Below are positions 1 through 20,800 of a stretch of 64,000 nucleotides of DNA, piece after piece. A program made the position numbers and the translations under genes. The notes beneath the pieces were generated by a model that did no database searches, was not told the DNA's origin, and worked only from the letters and a program-made list of their open reading frames with translations. Origin of the DNA: Haematococcus lacustris (Eukaryota; Chlorophyta; Chlorophyceae; Chlamydomonadales; Haematococcaceae); assembly GCA_030144725.1 (NCBI GenBank), contig JASKMD010000008.1:2150343-2214342 (forward strand). The letters run 5' to 3'. Position 1 is the first letter of the stretch. Each line of letters starts with the position of its first letter.

Positions 1-2188
1 CTGGTCTATCGCAGGCGGGGTACCCTGTCATGTACTGTGAAGGTGGATACAGCCCCACGCTTGCACACTCATGGCTGGAGCAGCCCGAGCTGCCTGACAG
101 GCCGCGCCGAGTGCTAGCTGGTTCCATTGTGCCATCTGTCGCCATCGGCAGCATTCCACTGCGGCTGCCTGCTTGCTGGGCTGGCATGCAGTGGCGACTT
201 TGCGATGGAGATGGTGGCAGTGCATGGAGCAAGCAGGCAGGCAATGCTGGGGCTGAAATGGGCTGGGGCCCTGCAGCCCTACCTCCATGCCTGCTGCCTC
301 CATGCCTGCTGCACCCCTGCCTGCTGGCCCCCAATCACTGAGCATTACCTGCAAAAGGAAGTAGAGGTAGGCAACGCGCGAGAACAGCTCAAACAGGAAC
401 ACGGGGAGGAAGGTGAGCACGGTGTACCTGCCACCACACACACCCAGCACCATCCTGGTTGCTTTCCCTTTCATCCATGCGGATGGTATCAGGGGTGATG
501 GCCAGGCCCCTGCCAGCTGCTTAGGTGCATGGGGTGGTAGGCAGGCTCCGGATGAAGGGCCTCCACGTCTCTAAACCACAGGGGCTAGGGAGGTGTGTGG
601 CGTTGGTGGTGGTGCCCTGAGTGCTGGCCACGGGGTAGTGGGGAGCAGTGAGCATGGCATCCACCCCGCATGACCTCCCCCTAGCGGCCCTGAGGCAGGA
701 GCCAGGCCACACAGCTGACCCTGGCCCCTGGGCCCTGCCACCACACTGGGGCACTTAGACCAGTTCCTGGGTCGCTGACATTGCTCGCAGCAGGGCAAGG
801 CAGAGGGTGGAGAGGCCTGGGGTGAGGGGGGGCTCAAGCAGGAGGACTGGACCAGGAGGACTAGACTATATGGCCTTGGCCAGGTGGCCGGTGTAGCGCA
901 GAACCAGCGCAGCTTGCACGTCAGTGGCTGTAGGTAGCGAGGGGAGACGGCGGCAGGGCTGCGGCTGCAGCTGCTCTAACTCCGGAGCTGCCAGTCCCAG
1001 TCAGCCTGTGTACACCGGCTGCTTGTGCTGTCAGACCCAGTCTCGGCCAAGGCAGCAGTGGCAGCCAGCAGCCGTGGTCCTGCCATCCCGCTGTGCCCAG
1101 CCACCCCTGCACGCCCCTTTGCCAGCCTCAGCCAGACAGCAGCCCCTAGGCTCAGCCACCCCTGTAGGCCCCGCCTGCCTGGCTGCCAGCTGTGCTGTCC
1201 CAGTCTAAGCCAGGGCACACACCCCACAGGCCTGGCCATCGCCCTACACCCAGCCTGCTGCACCTGCCAGCCTCCCCCGTGTGCCCGGCTGATGTGCTGA
1301 CACCATGCAGGGCAGGTCAAGCGGGGGCTTCCCAGCCAGCAGCCTAGCACTCAGCAGTGCTGCTGGCTCCTTCCCTCTCGCTCCTTGACTTGTCGGTGTA
1401 AGGCATGCGCGGTCAAAAGACGAGCAGCTACACCAGGTAGGGCACCTGTGCTGTAGGCCACCCGGCACTCGAGCGACCCAGCTGTGTGCTACCATCCACT
1501 GTGTGACACCCAGCACAGGAAACTAACCCCTGCCCCCCAGGCCCAGGCACCTCCCTCCTACCCTCGGCCACTCACTTGGCGGTGGTGACGTGGTTGTCGG
1601 CGTAGCGCAGCCCATCTGCTGGCCCTGCGTGCCGGCTGCCTGTGGCCTGGCCTCCTCCTGCCGGGTGCCCGGGCTGCTGCTGCTGCTGCTGCGGCCCGCT
1701 TGGCCCGTGCACATGGCCCGCAGGGAGAGGTCCCCCCAGGTGCACGATGCGGTTAGGAGGGCCCCCTGGCTGGCCAATGAAGGGCAGGTGGCTGAGGGCA
1801 CCTGGCCGCAAATCCTGCAAACACCAACACACACCATGAGAGGGGGCCTGCCCCTGCCCCTGCCCCTGCCCCTGCCCCTGCCCCTGCTCCTGCCACCTCA
1901 GCTCTCCAGGTCCTGCCAACACTCATTATGGGCCTGCCCTGGCGTTGGCCCTGGTTGTGCACCCGGCCCTGTTACAGTTTCCCAGCAGCCCCGCGGCTCA
2001 CCCCCCCAGCCAGGGGGGCCCCTCACCAAGCCAATCTGCCGCAGCAGCATTCGCGTAGTCCGTCGCGCGAGTGATGCTGCCTGCTGCAGGGGTTCAACAC
2101 TCGCTCGCGCGACGCTGCGGCGCCTGCTGTGCTTGGCGAGCTTCTCAGAACTGCCACGGCGCGCATCTTGACGGCCGTCCCGGTCCAT
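1..2188 (-). CDS. P4-type ATPase (phospholipid flippase), N-terminal exons, gene continues beyond left edge
   Basis: Three exons can be joined: 2188-2027 (basic N-terminus starting MDRDGRQDARR), 1814-1576 and 427-349, with GT donors and AG acceptors. Exon 2 ends in ..YADNHVTTAK and exon 3 continues YTVLTFLPVFLFELFSRVAY.., the P4-ATPase signature (family form: N-x-T-K-Y-T-x-x-T-F-L-P-K-x-L-F-E-Q-F-R-R-x-A-N-x-Y-F-L) at the entry to transmembrane segment 1. P4-ATPases flip phospholipids to the cytosolic leaflet. Exon 2 carries a Gln/Pro/Gly-rich stretch unusual for the family. Introns are long for this locus (about 1.15 kb between exons 2 and 3). The catalytic DKTG and later domains lie outside the window, so subfamily and integrity cannot be judged. 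The start is the first ATG of a clean open exon; an upstream non-coding exon is possible. Confidence 0.75.
1846..1902. repeat. CCCCTG hexamer microsatellite in P4-ATPase intron 1
   Basis: A run of CCCCTG hexamers lies just upstream of the exon-2 acceptor in the minus-strand gene. It makes the Gly-Gln-rich reading frames seen there, which are intronic and not protein. Confidence 0.7.
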
Positions 2189-2546
2189 TGGACTAGCACC
2201 CCAGTTGTGTTACATCATGTGCGCGATGACCATAAGGCAATGAACGATGACGCGGGCGGGCGATAAGGGTTCGGCCGGGACAAACTCAGCCGAGCATACT
2301 AAGCTCCAGCTGCTGTAGGATTTGAAGTTCAGCGCGAACAGAAACATAACACGTTTGAACATGGTGGTGTGACATGCAAAATACCTTTACACTGCTACAT
2401 CTAGTTGTTTCACCCTCACCCTAGCCACACGTGAACACAGCTATGTGGGCTTAGAACTGTACGCCTCTCCGGTGGGATGGGCGCAGTACTTCTAGAGTAA
2501 GATGCATTGTGCAGTTTTGCTGGATGTGCTCAGCGCGATCCATGCT
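2189..2546. other. Intergenic: MCM4 3' UTR and P4-ATPase upstream region
   Basis: Only about 360 bases separate the MCM4 stop codon from the P4-ATPase start; both genes are on the minus strand. The interval is less GC-rich than its neighbours and has no supportable ORF. It should hold the MCM4 3' end and the flippase promoter. Confidence 0.5.
2387..2391 (-). terminator. Candidate TGTAA polyadenylation signal of MCM4
   Basis: TGTAA on the minus strand (TTACA on plus), about 155 nt downstream of the MCM4 stop. TGTAA is the usual poly(A) signal in chlamydomonadalean algae. A second TTACA at about 2209-2213 is an alternative. Confidence 0.45.
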
Positions 2547-11160
<8,614 letters not shown>

Positions 11161-11692
11161 GGAGCCTGGGCAGCACAGAGCAAGGCAAAGGAGGCAGAAA
11201 AGTTAAACGAGGGCTGTGCTACGAGTTAAGGGTGGAGAAGCATCGCGTGGATTGCATTGTGAGCACCAGGGGGTAAGGGGGCGAGCTAATCACTGACCGC
11301 TAGGCTGGGGCTGGCTCTCCGACGGTAGGGCCGCTATGCTCGACGACGCAGCGCCTGCAGGCAGAATAAGCACAGTGGTATGAGCTATAGGCTGGCATGG
11401 CGCAATTTGCAGGGTGCCGGACCTCGTGTCGAGCGACGGGAAGGCCCGGGCGAGGCTCCCGCATCCTGGCCTGCTGACAGTTCATAAACATCCGTGTTTG
11501 CCGTGACCAGGCGCAATGCGATGCAGTGTGTAGCGATGGCCTACTTTGATTGTTTCTCCGGCTCGGCATTGTTTCGGATTACTGCTGGTCAGCGTGGTCG
11601 GAGGAGTCCACGCAGCTCAGCAGTGGTCTTGATGCCGAGTCAAATGTTCAAATTCAAATCAGCCTTACAATTTCAGCCCCCTTGTCCCACAC
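11161..11692. other. MCM4 5' UTR and promoter region
   Basis: This stretch lies between the MCM4 start and the first recognisable Fanzor-element sequence. No ORF is supportable on either strand. I looked for a clear TATA box or E2F-type site near the start and did not find a convincing one. Confidence 0.4.
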
Positions 11693-11755
11693 TTAGGCCT
11701 CCAATTGAGTCGGTCCACTAGGGACCACTAGGGACCAATAGCGGGACCACTCAAA
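11693..11755 (-). mobile_element. 3' terminal sequence of a Fanzor-like element (copy A side)
   Basis: The minus strand reads GAGTGGTCCCGCTATTGG, TCCCTAGTGG twice, then GGACCGACTCAA and GGAGGCC. The same block occurs in the opposite orientation at 22802-22852, also downstream of a Fanzor-like C-terminus. Shared ends at the same relative position suggest a real element terminus. No target duplication was resolved. Confidence 0.5.
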
Positions 11756-11920
11756 CTTTGGTTTTAGGGCTTTGTGGAGTATACCCAATGCACATGGACA
11801 TGTCACATGAGTGCCTAACACCTACACTATTGCCTGACCCCTGAGGGCTATGGTCCAGACTTGGCATGACAAACATGCACTAATGTAAGCTGACTACAGC
11901 TCAAGAGGGGGATGCACACA

Positions 11921-11979
11921 CTACTGTGCCTCAGCAGGCTGGGTCTTGGGGGGCTTGTCTTGCACCCGCTTGTAGCTGG
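11921..11979 (-). pseudogene. Duplicated Fanzor-like C-terminal tail fragment
   Basis: Minus-strand reading SYKRVQDKPPKTQPAEAQ-stop is a diverged copy of the tail found immediately upstream at 11991-12060 (GYKWMQDRPPKAQQQPAEAQ-stop). It looks like a local duplication of the element's last codons. Confidence 0.55.
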
Positions 11980-11990
11980 AGGGGCACACA

Positions 11991-13000
11991 TTACTGTGCC
12001 TCAGCAGGCTGCTGCTGGGCCTTGGGTGGGCGGTCTTGCATCCACTTGTAGCCAAGGCCAGGGTACTCCTTGCCCTTGGCTGGCAGCGCTGCCTGCTCTG
12101 GCCACCAGCACAGCTCCAGTGGTCGCCACCTGCTCTCCCCAGTGCGCTGCATGTTCAGCGCTGCATTGCAGTCCCTGTCTAGCCACCTGGATGTGGTGCT
12201 GGCTTGGCTTTAGCAGCCTTGCCCTTGGCCTTGCCTCTGCCCTTGGTGGGCTGGGTGGGCTCAGCTGCCGGCTAAGCCTTGGTGCGCTTGCTGCGCTAGG
12301 CTGGCGGGGGAGTGCTGGGCCCAGGCTCTGAGGCTGCTGGCTGTGTGGCTGCCTGGCTGCTGCATGGGACCTGTGGGGGCTTGCAGGGAGCCACTACCGG
12401 GCACCACATCAGGCCCCTCACTGGCTGGTCACGCTGCTGGCTCCAGGCTGGGCGCACCAGGCGGTGTTCCACCTGCCCTGCTGGGGGCTTCCAGTCCGCA
12501 GGCCTGGTGGGCTGCTCATGGTCTAGCTGTGCCCCACAGGGCTGCTGGCCAATTACTGCTGAGTTGATCCGGCTGGTGCTGTGCTCATCCACAAGCAACA
12601 CCCTGCCCCGCCGCTGGTCTGTGCCCCTGGGCCTTCACACCACCTACCGCAGCAGGGCCTCAGCACCGCATCAGCACCCCGGCCGCTCCTAGGCTCACCA
12701 AAGAAGACAACCAGCTGCTTGACACGCCCATGGCGCTGCATGGACAACTCCAGGGGGTCCAGGTACACCTCTGCATGGGGTCCAGGTACACCTCCCACAC
12801 TGCATCCCAGGTGGCCAGGGTGACGGTGATGTGCTTCAGGTTTGCCTACAGGGAGGTACTGGCTGAGCTGCCGATGCCCACCAGAACCTGTGTGGCTGGA
12901 ATGAACACAAACCCACGCTGCTCAGCTATGGCCTATGTGGGGGAGTCCCACCGCATGGACTGCTGCTGAGCACTGCGCTTGGGCGGCTGTTGCTGCTGAC
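11991..13000 (-). pseudogene. Fanzor-like (eukaryotic TnpB/IS605 OrfB-type) nuclease remnant, copy A
   Basis: The minus strand carries, in family order but in different frames: HGRVKQLVVFFGEPRSG (about 12700-12740), a segment like the TnpB DE-x-x-TS-x zinc-ribbon start (VDEHSTSRINSAVIGQQPCG, about 12540-12600), VRGLMWCPVVAP (about 12390-12430), a Lys/Pro-rich linker, and RWLDRDCNAALNMQRTGES (about 12130-12190). The last is the RuvC-III signature (DRDxNAAxN) of TnpB and Fanzor proteins, RNA-guided nucleases of IS605-like elements. The tail GYKWMQDRPPKAQ ends at TAA 11991-11993. Frame changes between blocks and a short total length point to a decayed copy. The Fanzor assignment rests mainly on the RuvC-III and zinc-ribbon look. 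The right boundary is uncertain. Confidence 0.5.
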
Positions 13001-13182
13001 AGCTGGGGGTGGGGCAGGAGGAGGGGGGAGGGGGCGTGTGAAGCACACACACACGCTGACACCATCTGTCTCCACCGTCCTCTCAAACTGAAGCCCCTTG
13101 TTGGCAAGCCTGTCTGTGCAAAACCACCTAGCCCAAGCCCACGAGGATGGCAGTCAAACAAAACTCATTCAACGAGGAACAA

Positions 13183-13465
13183 CATGTTGGACTGTGAGTA
13201 GTCAAGTTGAAGCAGCCTCGGTCGCACCCTTGATGACTGCAAACCCCACACCGGTGGCACTCTTCCCCCTAGACCACTGGGCACCCCATCAAAACGAAAA
13301 GCTTAATGCTTATGAGCCCTCTGGCATAACATGTTGGACGGTGGGTAATCTCACTCAGCTACTACAAACATGTTGTAGCATCCTCGGTCGCACCCTTGAT
13401 GACTGCAAACCCCACTCTGGTGGCACTTTCCCAACAGACCACTGGGCTCCTCATCAAAACTAACA
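13183..13465. repeat. Two diverged tandem copies of a ~150-170-bp unit
   Basis: The units share AACATGTTGGAC, CCTCGGTCGCACCCTTGATG, ACTGCAAACCCCAC, GGTGGCACT and GACCACTGGGC. They lie just downstream of the copy-B Fanzor-like stop codon, so are probably part of that element's 3' UTR. Confidence 0.65.
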
Positions 13466-13512
13466 GCATTACGCTCTGTAAGGCTGACAGCCTGTGTGAA
13501 ACTACTAGGGCC

Positions 13513-16379
13513 TTATGCATTGTTGCGGGCCCGGCCATCAATACCCCGCCGGTACTCTGCAGCCCGGTGCAACCACTGCCTGCTCTTGGGCAGCCGGTCA
13601 TTGACCCGCTTGTAGCCTTGCTGGTACTCCTTGCCAACGGGGGGCAGGGCATCCCTGTCCTTCCAGCTGCACAGCTCCAGGGGGCGCTGCATGCTCTCCC
13701 CAATGCGCTGGAGGTTGAAGCATCCGTTGGTGTCCCGGTCCAGCCACCTGCCCCCTGGGGGGGCCTGGGGTCGTGGGGCTGGGCCAGGTGCTGCAGGGGG
13801 GGCCTGGGCCTGGGCAGGGGTAGGGGGTGGCTCCTTGGCTAGGGGAATGGGAGGGGAGTCCTGGGCAGGGGGAGGTGGGGGGTCCTGGGCAGCGGCAGGG
13901 GGGTGCTGGGCAAGGAGGGCCTGGGCAGCGGCAGGGAGACCCTGGGCAGGGGGGTGCTCAGCTTGGGAAGAGGGATGGGGGCTGGGCGAGGCAACTGATG
14001 GCACCACTGCACCGCTACACCATAAGTCATGTCACACCGCAAAGACGTGCCCATGACAATGACATTGACAATGACATTGACATGTCACAAGACAATTACA
14101 CAATGGCAAGGCCCGTTGGCAGCTTGCAGGCTCGTTATTTATAGCCCATGTGAACTCTGCTGCACGGCTCCGCGGGCATCCTTGATCTGTGCCAGCAGCT
14201 GTGGGTCCCAGATGTCCAGCTGCACTCAGGGGGGCAGCTGGGCTGGGGCGGCTGCAGTGCGAGGTGAGCTGCGTGTGGCAAGGCGGGGTTGAGCATAGGG
14301 AGGGCAGGCTGGGTCAGGGGGGGAGGGGCCCTGGGGCTGGACCTGCTGCTGGGAAGCCTTGACTGGGCTGGCAAAGTGAGACACAGGACTGCTGCCAGGA
14401 CGCACTGCTTGCTGCCCATAGTCATGAGCTTGTTGACCTCTGCCAGAACGGCGTCAACTTGAGCTGTGCTGAGATCAGGCCGCGCTGCCTCCACAAGGCC
14501 ACGAAATGCAGCCTTGATGACCTGGCGCCTCTCTGCAATTACTACCTTGACAGCCTGCCCCTGCCCCTGGTCTTGCTGCCCACTGCCACTGGCAACTGCA
14601 GACACGGGAAAGCACAGCACACGCGCGGCAGGACTTGATGCACGCAGTCGCAATGTCGCGTGGTGCACACTGCGCCGCGTCGTCAGCTAGCTTCGGGGCC
14701 TTTCCTCAAGCTCTGCGGCTTACCGGCTGCGGAGGGTGCGGCGGAGGCGGGGCGCTTGCGGTTCCTTTTCGGGCACAGGGACACGAGCAACACTCGTATC
14801 GGAGTGGCCGTGCTGGGGGGTGCATCAGGTCGCCGTCCAACCGGTGGGCCGGCAACCGGAGTGGGGCGGAAGTGATATTCATTACATAGCTTACAAGCCA
14901 ACTTTAACCAACATAGTTTACAAAGCCTAATTGACTGGCAAAGCCTGAGTGACAAAGCCTGATTGATTGTACATGTACATTCCGAGGTCCGAGGAAGCTA
15001 GCTGCACGGATCTCCTTGGCCAGACCCAGCTGCTTGCACACACCCCCGAGCACTCTGCTGTCCAGCTTGATGAAGTGTAGCCCTACCCTGGCCATGGGGG
15101 GTGAGGGTGAAGGTGGGGGTGCAGGTCAGGGTCCTGGGACCAACCCTACGCCTGCCTTGCTTTGGCTGCCCTGGCACAAGTGGGGTGGGGGGCTGCTGCC
15201 ACTGCTCAAGACACCGGCACACATGCACCGCATGGCGCATGCGGCAGGGCAGGGACAGGGTGTCCTGCAAGGAACCCTGCTTTTTCAGGCCCAGCAATCG
15301 GCGGTGATTGGCAACCACCTTCTTCAGCTCATCCACACGCTTCTTGTCCAGGTCATCCACACGCTTCTTGTCGAGCTCTAAGCTCTTAGCATCAAGGCTG
15401 TACCCGCACGTCATTCATGTCAGGGTATCAAGTCAGGTCAGGTATTTCAGGTCAGGTCATGACTGCTGCATCCTGACCGCCAGCTGCATGGAGTGCGCTC
15501 CAATGGTGTTGTTGGCACCCCATAGGTTGATGCTGCCCAATTCCTGCAGCTTGGCCAGCAGCACCTGGTTCGTGGGGTGGCGAAGCTGCCGCTTGCGCAC
15601 AAGGCGGCACTGCAGGTGGTAGACAGTCTTGCAATTGGGGTTGGCAGAACTCCTTGAGCTGCCCGCTGGGTGCTGCGGGTGCAAGGGCTGCCAGACGGGC
15701 ACCGCAACGCCTTGGGGTGGGCTGCGTAAATGGCTCCTGCTCAGGCTCAGAGTCAGAGTGTGACTCCGGCTCAGAGTCACAGTCTGACTCGGAGTCAGAG
15801 TCACTGTCAACAGTCTGACCCAGTCGACAGTTGCAGGCTGGGCAGGGGCACGTAGGGGGAGGGGGGGGGAGGGGGGGTGCATCCGGTGCGGGGGGGGGGG
15901 GTGGAGGTACAGGGGCGCTGCGGAACCCTTGGGTGGGGTAGCCCACCAGGCACGGAGCACAAACAGTGAAGCGATGACGTGGAGCTGGGAGTGAACCTCA
16001 GCCCGCTGCGGGATGTGCGCCATGGTCTTTCTCTTGGTCGTCTTGCAGCCGCGCAGCACAGCGCCACCAGGTACTTTGATCACCTGCAACGAAAAGCAAA
16101 CAGCACTTTGACAAGCCGCTTTGACAGGCCAATACACAAGGTGTCGACACACAATGCGGGGATGCACAAGGCGGGGGCGGCCCCGTACCTGGCGCCGCTT
16201 TATATGCCACTTATTCCTCCGATCCTGTCTTCGCTGGCCTTGAGGCGATGGAACCAACAGGAGCGACGGTTTATTACACAGCGCGTAGCTCACGAAGTCA
16301 GCAGGCTAGGGACACGCACCTTTCTCTTCGTCGGGCCCTGCTTTTGGTTGGCGGTGCCCTTCCGCTTCTTCTGAGCCAT
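13513..16379 (-). pseudogene. Fanzor-like gene, copy B (multi-exon, probably degenerate)
   Basis: A clean first exon, 16379-16320, encodes a 20-residue basic start (MAQKKRKG..GPTKRK) that looks like a nuclear-localisation tail, followed by a GT donor. Exon 2 begins at 16083 after TTGCAG (VIKVPGGAVLRGCKTTKRK) and includes QLHVIASLFVLRAWW and SINLWGANNTIGAHSMQL. Later blocks are a coiled-coil piece (LDKKRVDDLDKKRVDELKK, about 15310-15390), KVVIAERRQVIKAAFRGLVE (about 14490-14550), and the C-terminal RuvC-III-like RWLDRDTNGCFNLQRIGES with the tail KEYQQGYKRVNDRLPKSRQ, ending RARNNA-stop at 13513. I could not link all blocks by splice sites or find the zinc ribbon, so it may be inactive. It sits in tandem, same orientation, with copy A. 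Confidence 0.45.
15735..15815 (-). repeat. Short degenerate TGACTC/AGAGTC repeat inside the copy-B element
   Basis: Alternating CAGAGTCA and TGACTCGG motifs give a Ser/Asp/Glu-rich or Thr/Leu/Ser-rich reading depending on frame. The repeat interrupts exon 2 of the Fanzor-like gene and may be an internal expansion. Confidence 0.5.
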
Positions 16380-17831
16380 TACGCAGTGTGCTTTCAGGCA
16401 GCTGTCTACTTTTTAAGCAACATGGGTTTTCAGGCAGGCGTCTCACTGATGGGTGATACAGGCATGCAAGAAGTCTGTTGCAGTCTCCCTGCCTTCACAC
16501 ACTCCCACAACTCTCACCACAGTACAACTTTACATTTTCAGCGTTCAGGTAGCCGGTTTCTTATGTAGCATCAAAATGGTGGCGTAATGAACAGTGCGGA
16601 CAGTGAAAGGTGGACAGTGCGAATAGGAACAGTGCATGAGTGTAGCTGTGATCCAGGCTAACTTCGTAACCACTGTTCGCAGCCTACGGCACGCAAGTAC
16701 CAGGCAACACAAGGCAATCCATGAGGCATACTTCCAGCCATGCATAGCCAGCAGTGTCCAGCACAAGCTGCAACAGCAGACTCAGCGCCGTGAGGTCTCA
16801 GTGTAATCAGTCCCTCACTGCCAGCAGCACAACACCAGGAGGTCCAAGCTGCGGCATCAGTCCCGGTAATGCTAGCATAGCCCAAACCAGAACATCAGTG
16901 CAGGCCAGGGCAGCAGCAGGGCTTCATCATGCCTCTATGCACATTTACATTGCCCAGCTCGCACCACCTCTGCAACGTTGTATGGCCAGTGCGTGTGCGA
17001 TACCAGTTTACAGTGTATTACACAATACTCATATAATCTGCAGGCAGGTGATGCGGTACACTGCAGCAGGAATGATGGAGTGTCAGCACCTGGACAGCTG
17101 AGCAAGGGTGATGTGGCGAGCCCAGGGCCTCAAGGGCCAATCAGGGGTAGGCAGGCTAGGGTGGGCAGCGACGACCTTGTCGTCAGTGTCAAGCATGCGA
17201 ATGAGGCATCCATATGAGCACCGCAGGGCGCCCGGGGCACACCCTGCATGCTCCCTTGGATTTACTTATCTGGGTCCACCATGTGAGTGTGATCACCCTC
17301 ACTCTTCTACCCACCCCCCATCCCTTACCACCACCAAGCTCTAGTGCCTTGGCTACGCAGCTGCTATGCTCACCTCGTGTTTCATGCAGCAGCAGCCATG
17401 AATTACGGTTTTTCCTGAGCCAGCGCATGGCTGAACACATGGGCCCACACCCCTGCCGCACTTGGCATGCATGCGTCACTACCTATTGAACCCCAATGCC
17501 CATGCCTGATGCCACACATGCGCATGAGCTCGCCAACGAGACTCCGCCATGCTATCCCAGAGGGATGCAGGAGGAGGATCAGGGGCAGGAGCCTAGAAGC
17601 TGGCTGGAGCTCCAGGCGGGGTGCTGGCACCGACTTGTGCGCCAGCCCTGGTTTGTTCATCTCCACACTGCAGCCTGAGCCTGAGTCCCATTCTGTAGAG
17701 GAGTGCAGGCAGCACGGCTGAGCTGAGCCGACACCCTGCCTCAGGGTAGAGTCCAAGTCCCAGGTAACAAGAGTGGGCGCAGCCAGGTTGGGAGGAGGTG
17801 TGCTGCCACCAGCATCAAGCGTGGAGGTGTG
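16380..17831. other. Intergenic, no gene recognised
   Basis: The interval between the copy-B Fanzor-like start and the membrane-gene stop codon has only short, low-conservation reading frames. TTACA motifs at about 16945 and 17008 could be poly(A) signals for the minus-strand gene, but they are 0.8 kb from its stop. Confidence 0.4.
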
Positions 17832-20800
17832 TCAGACGTCATAGTCCTCTCCGCCCATGCTCCCACCCTTGCGGTGTGGTGAGGCTGGGTAGTGGGTGGC
17901 GCCATCAGTGCTGGGCCTGGCAGCAGCCTGGGAGGCGGCCAGCGCCAGCATGGCGGGTGAGATGGAGTTCTGCGGCGTGCAGCACACCAGGCTGCACTGG
18001 GCACAGGGCAGGAGGAGCCCCTGACGTGTGACACAGCTGCGGCCTGAGCAGGGCACAGGGGGGCACTCCACCGGGCAGGCCCTGACCCTGGCCCTGGCCC
18101 TGGCCCTGAAAGCTGCTAAGGACACAACGAGCGTGGCTCCACAGCTTTATAGCCGGCAGGGTGAGTGAAGTAGCAAGAGATGATGTCAGCGATGCAGTCA
18201 GTGTGGTACAGGGGGGAGGGGATGCTGCTGGGAGGTGGTGGTGGATAGGGGCGTTGCCGTAGACGGTGCTCAGAACTGGCACTGCTGATATTTTAAATAG
18301 TTGGCATGTCCCCCTACAGCCTTTGAGGCTGCCAAGGCACCCTGGCCCACCTCAGCACAACATTGAGACAGGAGCTAGGTTGCACTATTCAGAGCGGAGT
18401 CACCCCGCACCTCCCTCCCTCCCTCCCTCCCTCCCAACCCCTCCCAGCTGGCAGCCCTGCAGCATGTGCACTGCCTAGAGGTCTCCCCGCGTTACCCTCA
18501 CCTCTCACCCTCCCTCCCTGCCTGACCTTGCCTGCTTCGCCTGTCTACCTGTCTACCGCCCTCCTCCCTCCCCTCCCTTCCAACCGGCCGCCAGTCCCAA
18601 CCCATGCACTAAAAGGACCTAGCAGCACCAGGGCTGTCTGCAGCAGCCCAGGGACACCAGGACACTCACAATACTCTTGGATGACGTCGCGGCGTGGAAC
18701 ACATCCACATCCCACTTCCTGCAAGAGGGGGCCATGTGTGGAACAGTGACCAGTGTAGTGCAGCCAGGTCCCAGGGTCAGCTAATGCATCTAGATGCCTG
18801 CAGCACCCTGGTGCCACCACACAAACACATACAATTACACTTGACCACACATGATCACACTGTGTCACACTTTATCAGGCACAGCATGCAAGCATGGAAA
18901 CCACAGGGGTGGCTACAGAGCTGCAACCGCTGCTCTGGGTGGTGTTGCAGGCAGCACACCGCTGCTCATCATCATGGTGAGCTATTCAGTGAGTCCGATG
19001 CACATGGAGGGCTGCTGCTGGAGGGTGTGGTCGCTAGTGGATTATGGCCCGCCTACCCCGCTCACCTGTTGATGAAGGGCAGGGACACCAGTAGGCATGC
19101 CAGGCCTGCCATGCTGGCCACCACAATCCACATGCCCGTTGTCATAGCAGGTGTCAGGGCTGAGAAGGTGGAGGCAGTGGGGCAATCCTGCAGCTCAGCA
19201 TGGTTCAGCATGTGGTCAGCTGCCACGTGACCACCCACCCCCCTCACGCACACATCCTGCCTGCCCACCCTACCCGGCCTAATATCCTATCCCCATCTTT
19301 CGTCCTATATCTCCTGCTCATCAGCTGCCCATGCCTGTTGCATCACCCCGCAGCCCTGGCCCCCACTAGCTGAACACCCCATGCAACGTTCACCCGCTGA
19401 CCAGCCTCCTTGCACTGTGCAGCGCCTGCCTGGACTGCAGCTGGCTGCCCCTCTTGCTGGCTTCCTCCCCCTGCTGGCTCCCTCCCCCTGCTGGCTTCCT
19501 CCCCCTGCTGGCTCGCCCCACCTGATAGCCAGTGTGTGGGGGAGAGCAGCAGGGGTGCCCAGCCAGCTCACCTGCTGAGGGAAGTACTTGTCAGCCAGCT
19601 TGCCAGTGGTGCTGTCAGCATTGAGCGCCACCAGGGCCACGGTGATGTTGTAGGCCAGGGCCTGGGCCCAGCACCACAACACCACAGCAGCTGCTGAAGA
19701 GGGGCCAGGCCTGGGTGATGAGCAGGCATGCCAGCGGCAGCATGCAAGCAAGCGTGCCCTGCACTGCAGGCTGATGTGGCGACCAGGGCGTTGCTGACAG
19801 CCACCCAGGGCTGGCTGATGCTGCCACCCAGGGCAGGCAGGGGGAGCCCGCAGCCACGGCCAGCAGGAAGTACAAGACTGTGGCATCCTCTGCCACACAG
19901 GTGGTGGGTGGGCCATCCTGGCGCCAACGGCAAGGTAGGCCACAGAGCCGTGCTTGATCCCCTATAGGTCGCCGCATGGTCCAGCCCTGGCCTTACGTGA
20001 GGCCCATGCGCAGCCCCACCCCAGCCCCACCGGGTCCACGTATGGCGACAGCGCGAAGGCCAGGTGCTGGTGCTGCACCACAGGGCCCACCAGCACGGCC
20101 TCACAGCTGTGCGCCAGGTGGTACTGCGCCCTGCATGCACCAGGGGCAGGGCACAGCAGGGCAGCACCTGGTTGGGGGTGGGGTGGGGTGGGGTGGGGTG
20201 GGGGTGGGGTGGGGTGGGGTAGGGGGTGCGGTGGGGTGGGGGGTGGGGGGTGGGGGTCTCTTCATCTCCCCCTCCTTAGCGGCACGCAACCTTCCAAATG
20301 TGCATGGAGACCATGGACAATTGACACCAGGTGCACCTCCCTCTCAACTCCCCGGCAACCATCCAGCCGCAAGACACCAAGGCCATGGTGATTGGTGGAG
20401 TGGAGTGTCCCCATGCAACAGCCCATGCCCATCCCCTCCATGGCCCTAGCTGTGTGTTGACCATGGCGCACCATGCAGCATCTATCACCAGGCCGTCCAG
20501 CCTGCTGCCCGGCGCCATCAGCCCAGCCAGCAGGGCCCGGCCATCACTCTCCGTATTGAAAGGACCAACGTCTTGCCCGATCCAGCCGAACCTGAGTGGG
20601 CAGGGGGGGCTCAGCCTAAGCTTACAGTTGCATGCCCCTTCACCGTTCAACCCCCTCACCCACCGGGACCGGGACATGGCAGTGCTGGGCAGGGCAGTGG
20701 GGTGTGAAGGGACGCAGGGGTGGGCTGCCGTGAATGCAGGCCTGGCTAAGGGGGCTGAGGGGGCTGAGGGTCTGGGTTTGTCCAGGTAGCGTGCATGGCA

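Noticed and set aside
11760..11775. TTTTAGGG at about 11763
   Set aside because: A single copy of the algal telomere octamer; no array.
17403..17756. 117-codon minus ORF downstream of the membrane gene
   Set aside because: No conserved motif, odd composition and no splice context; likely 3' flank.
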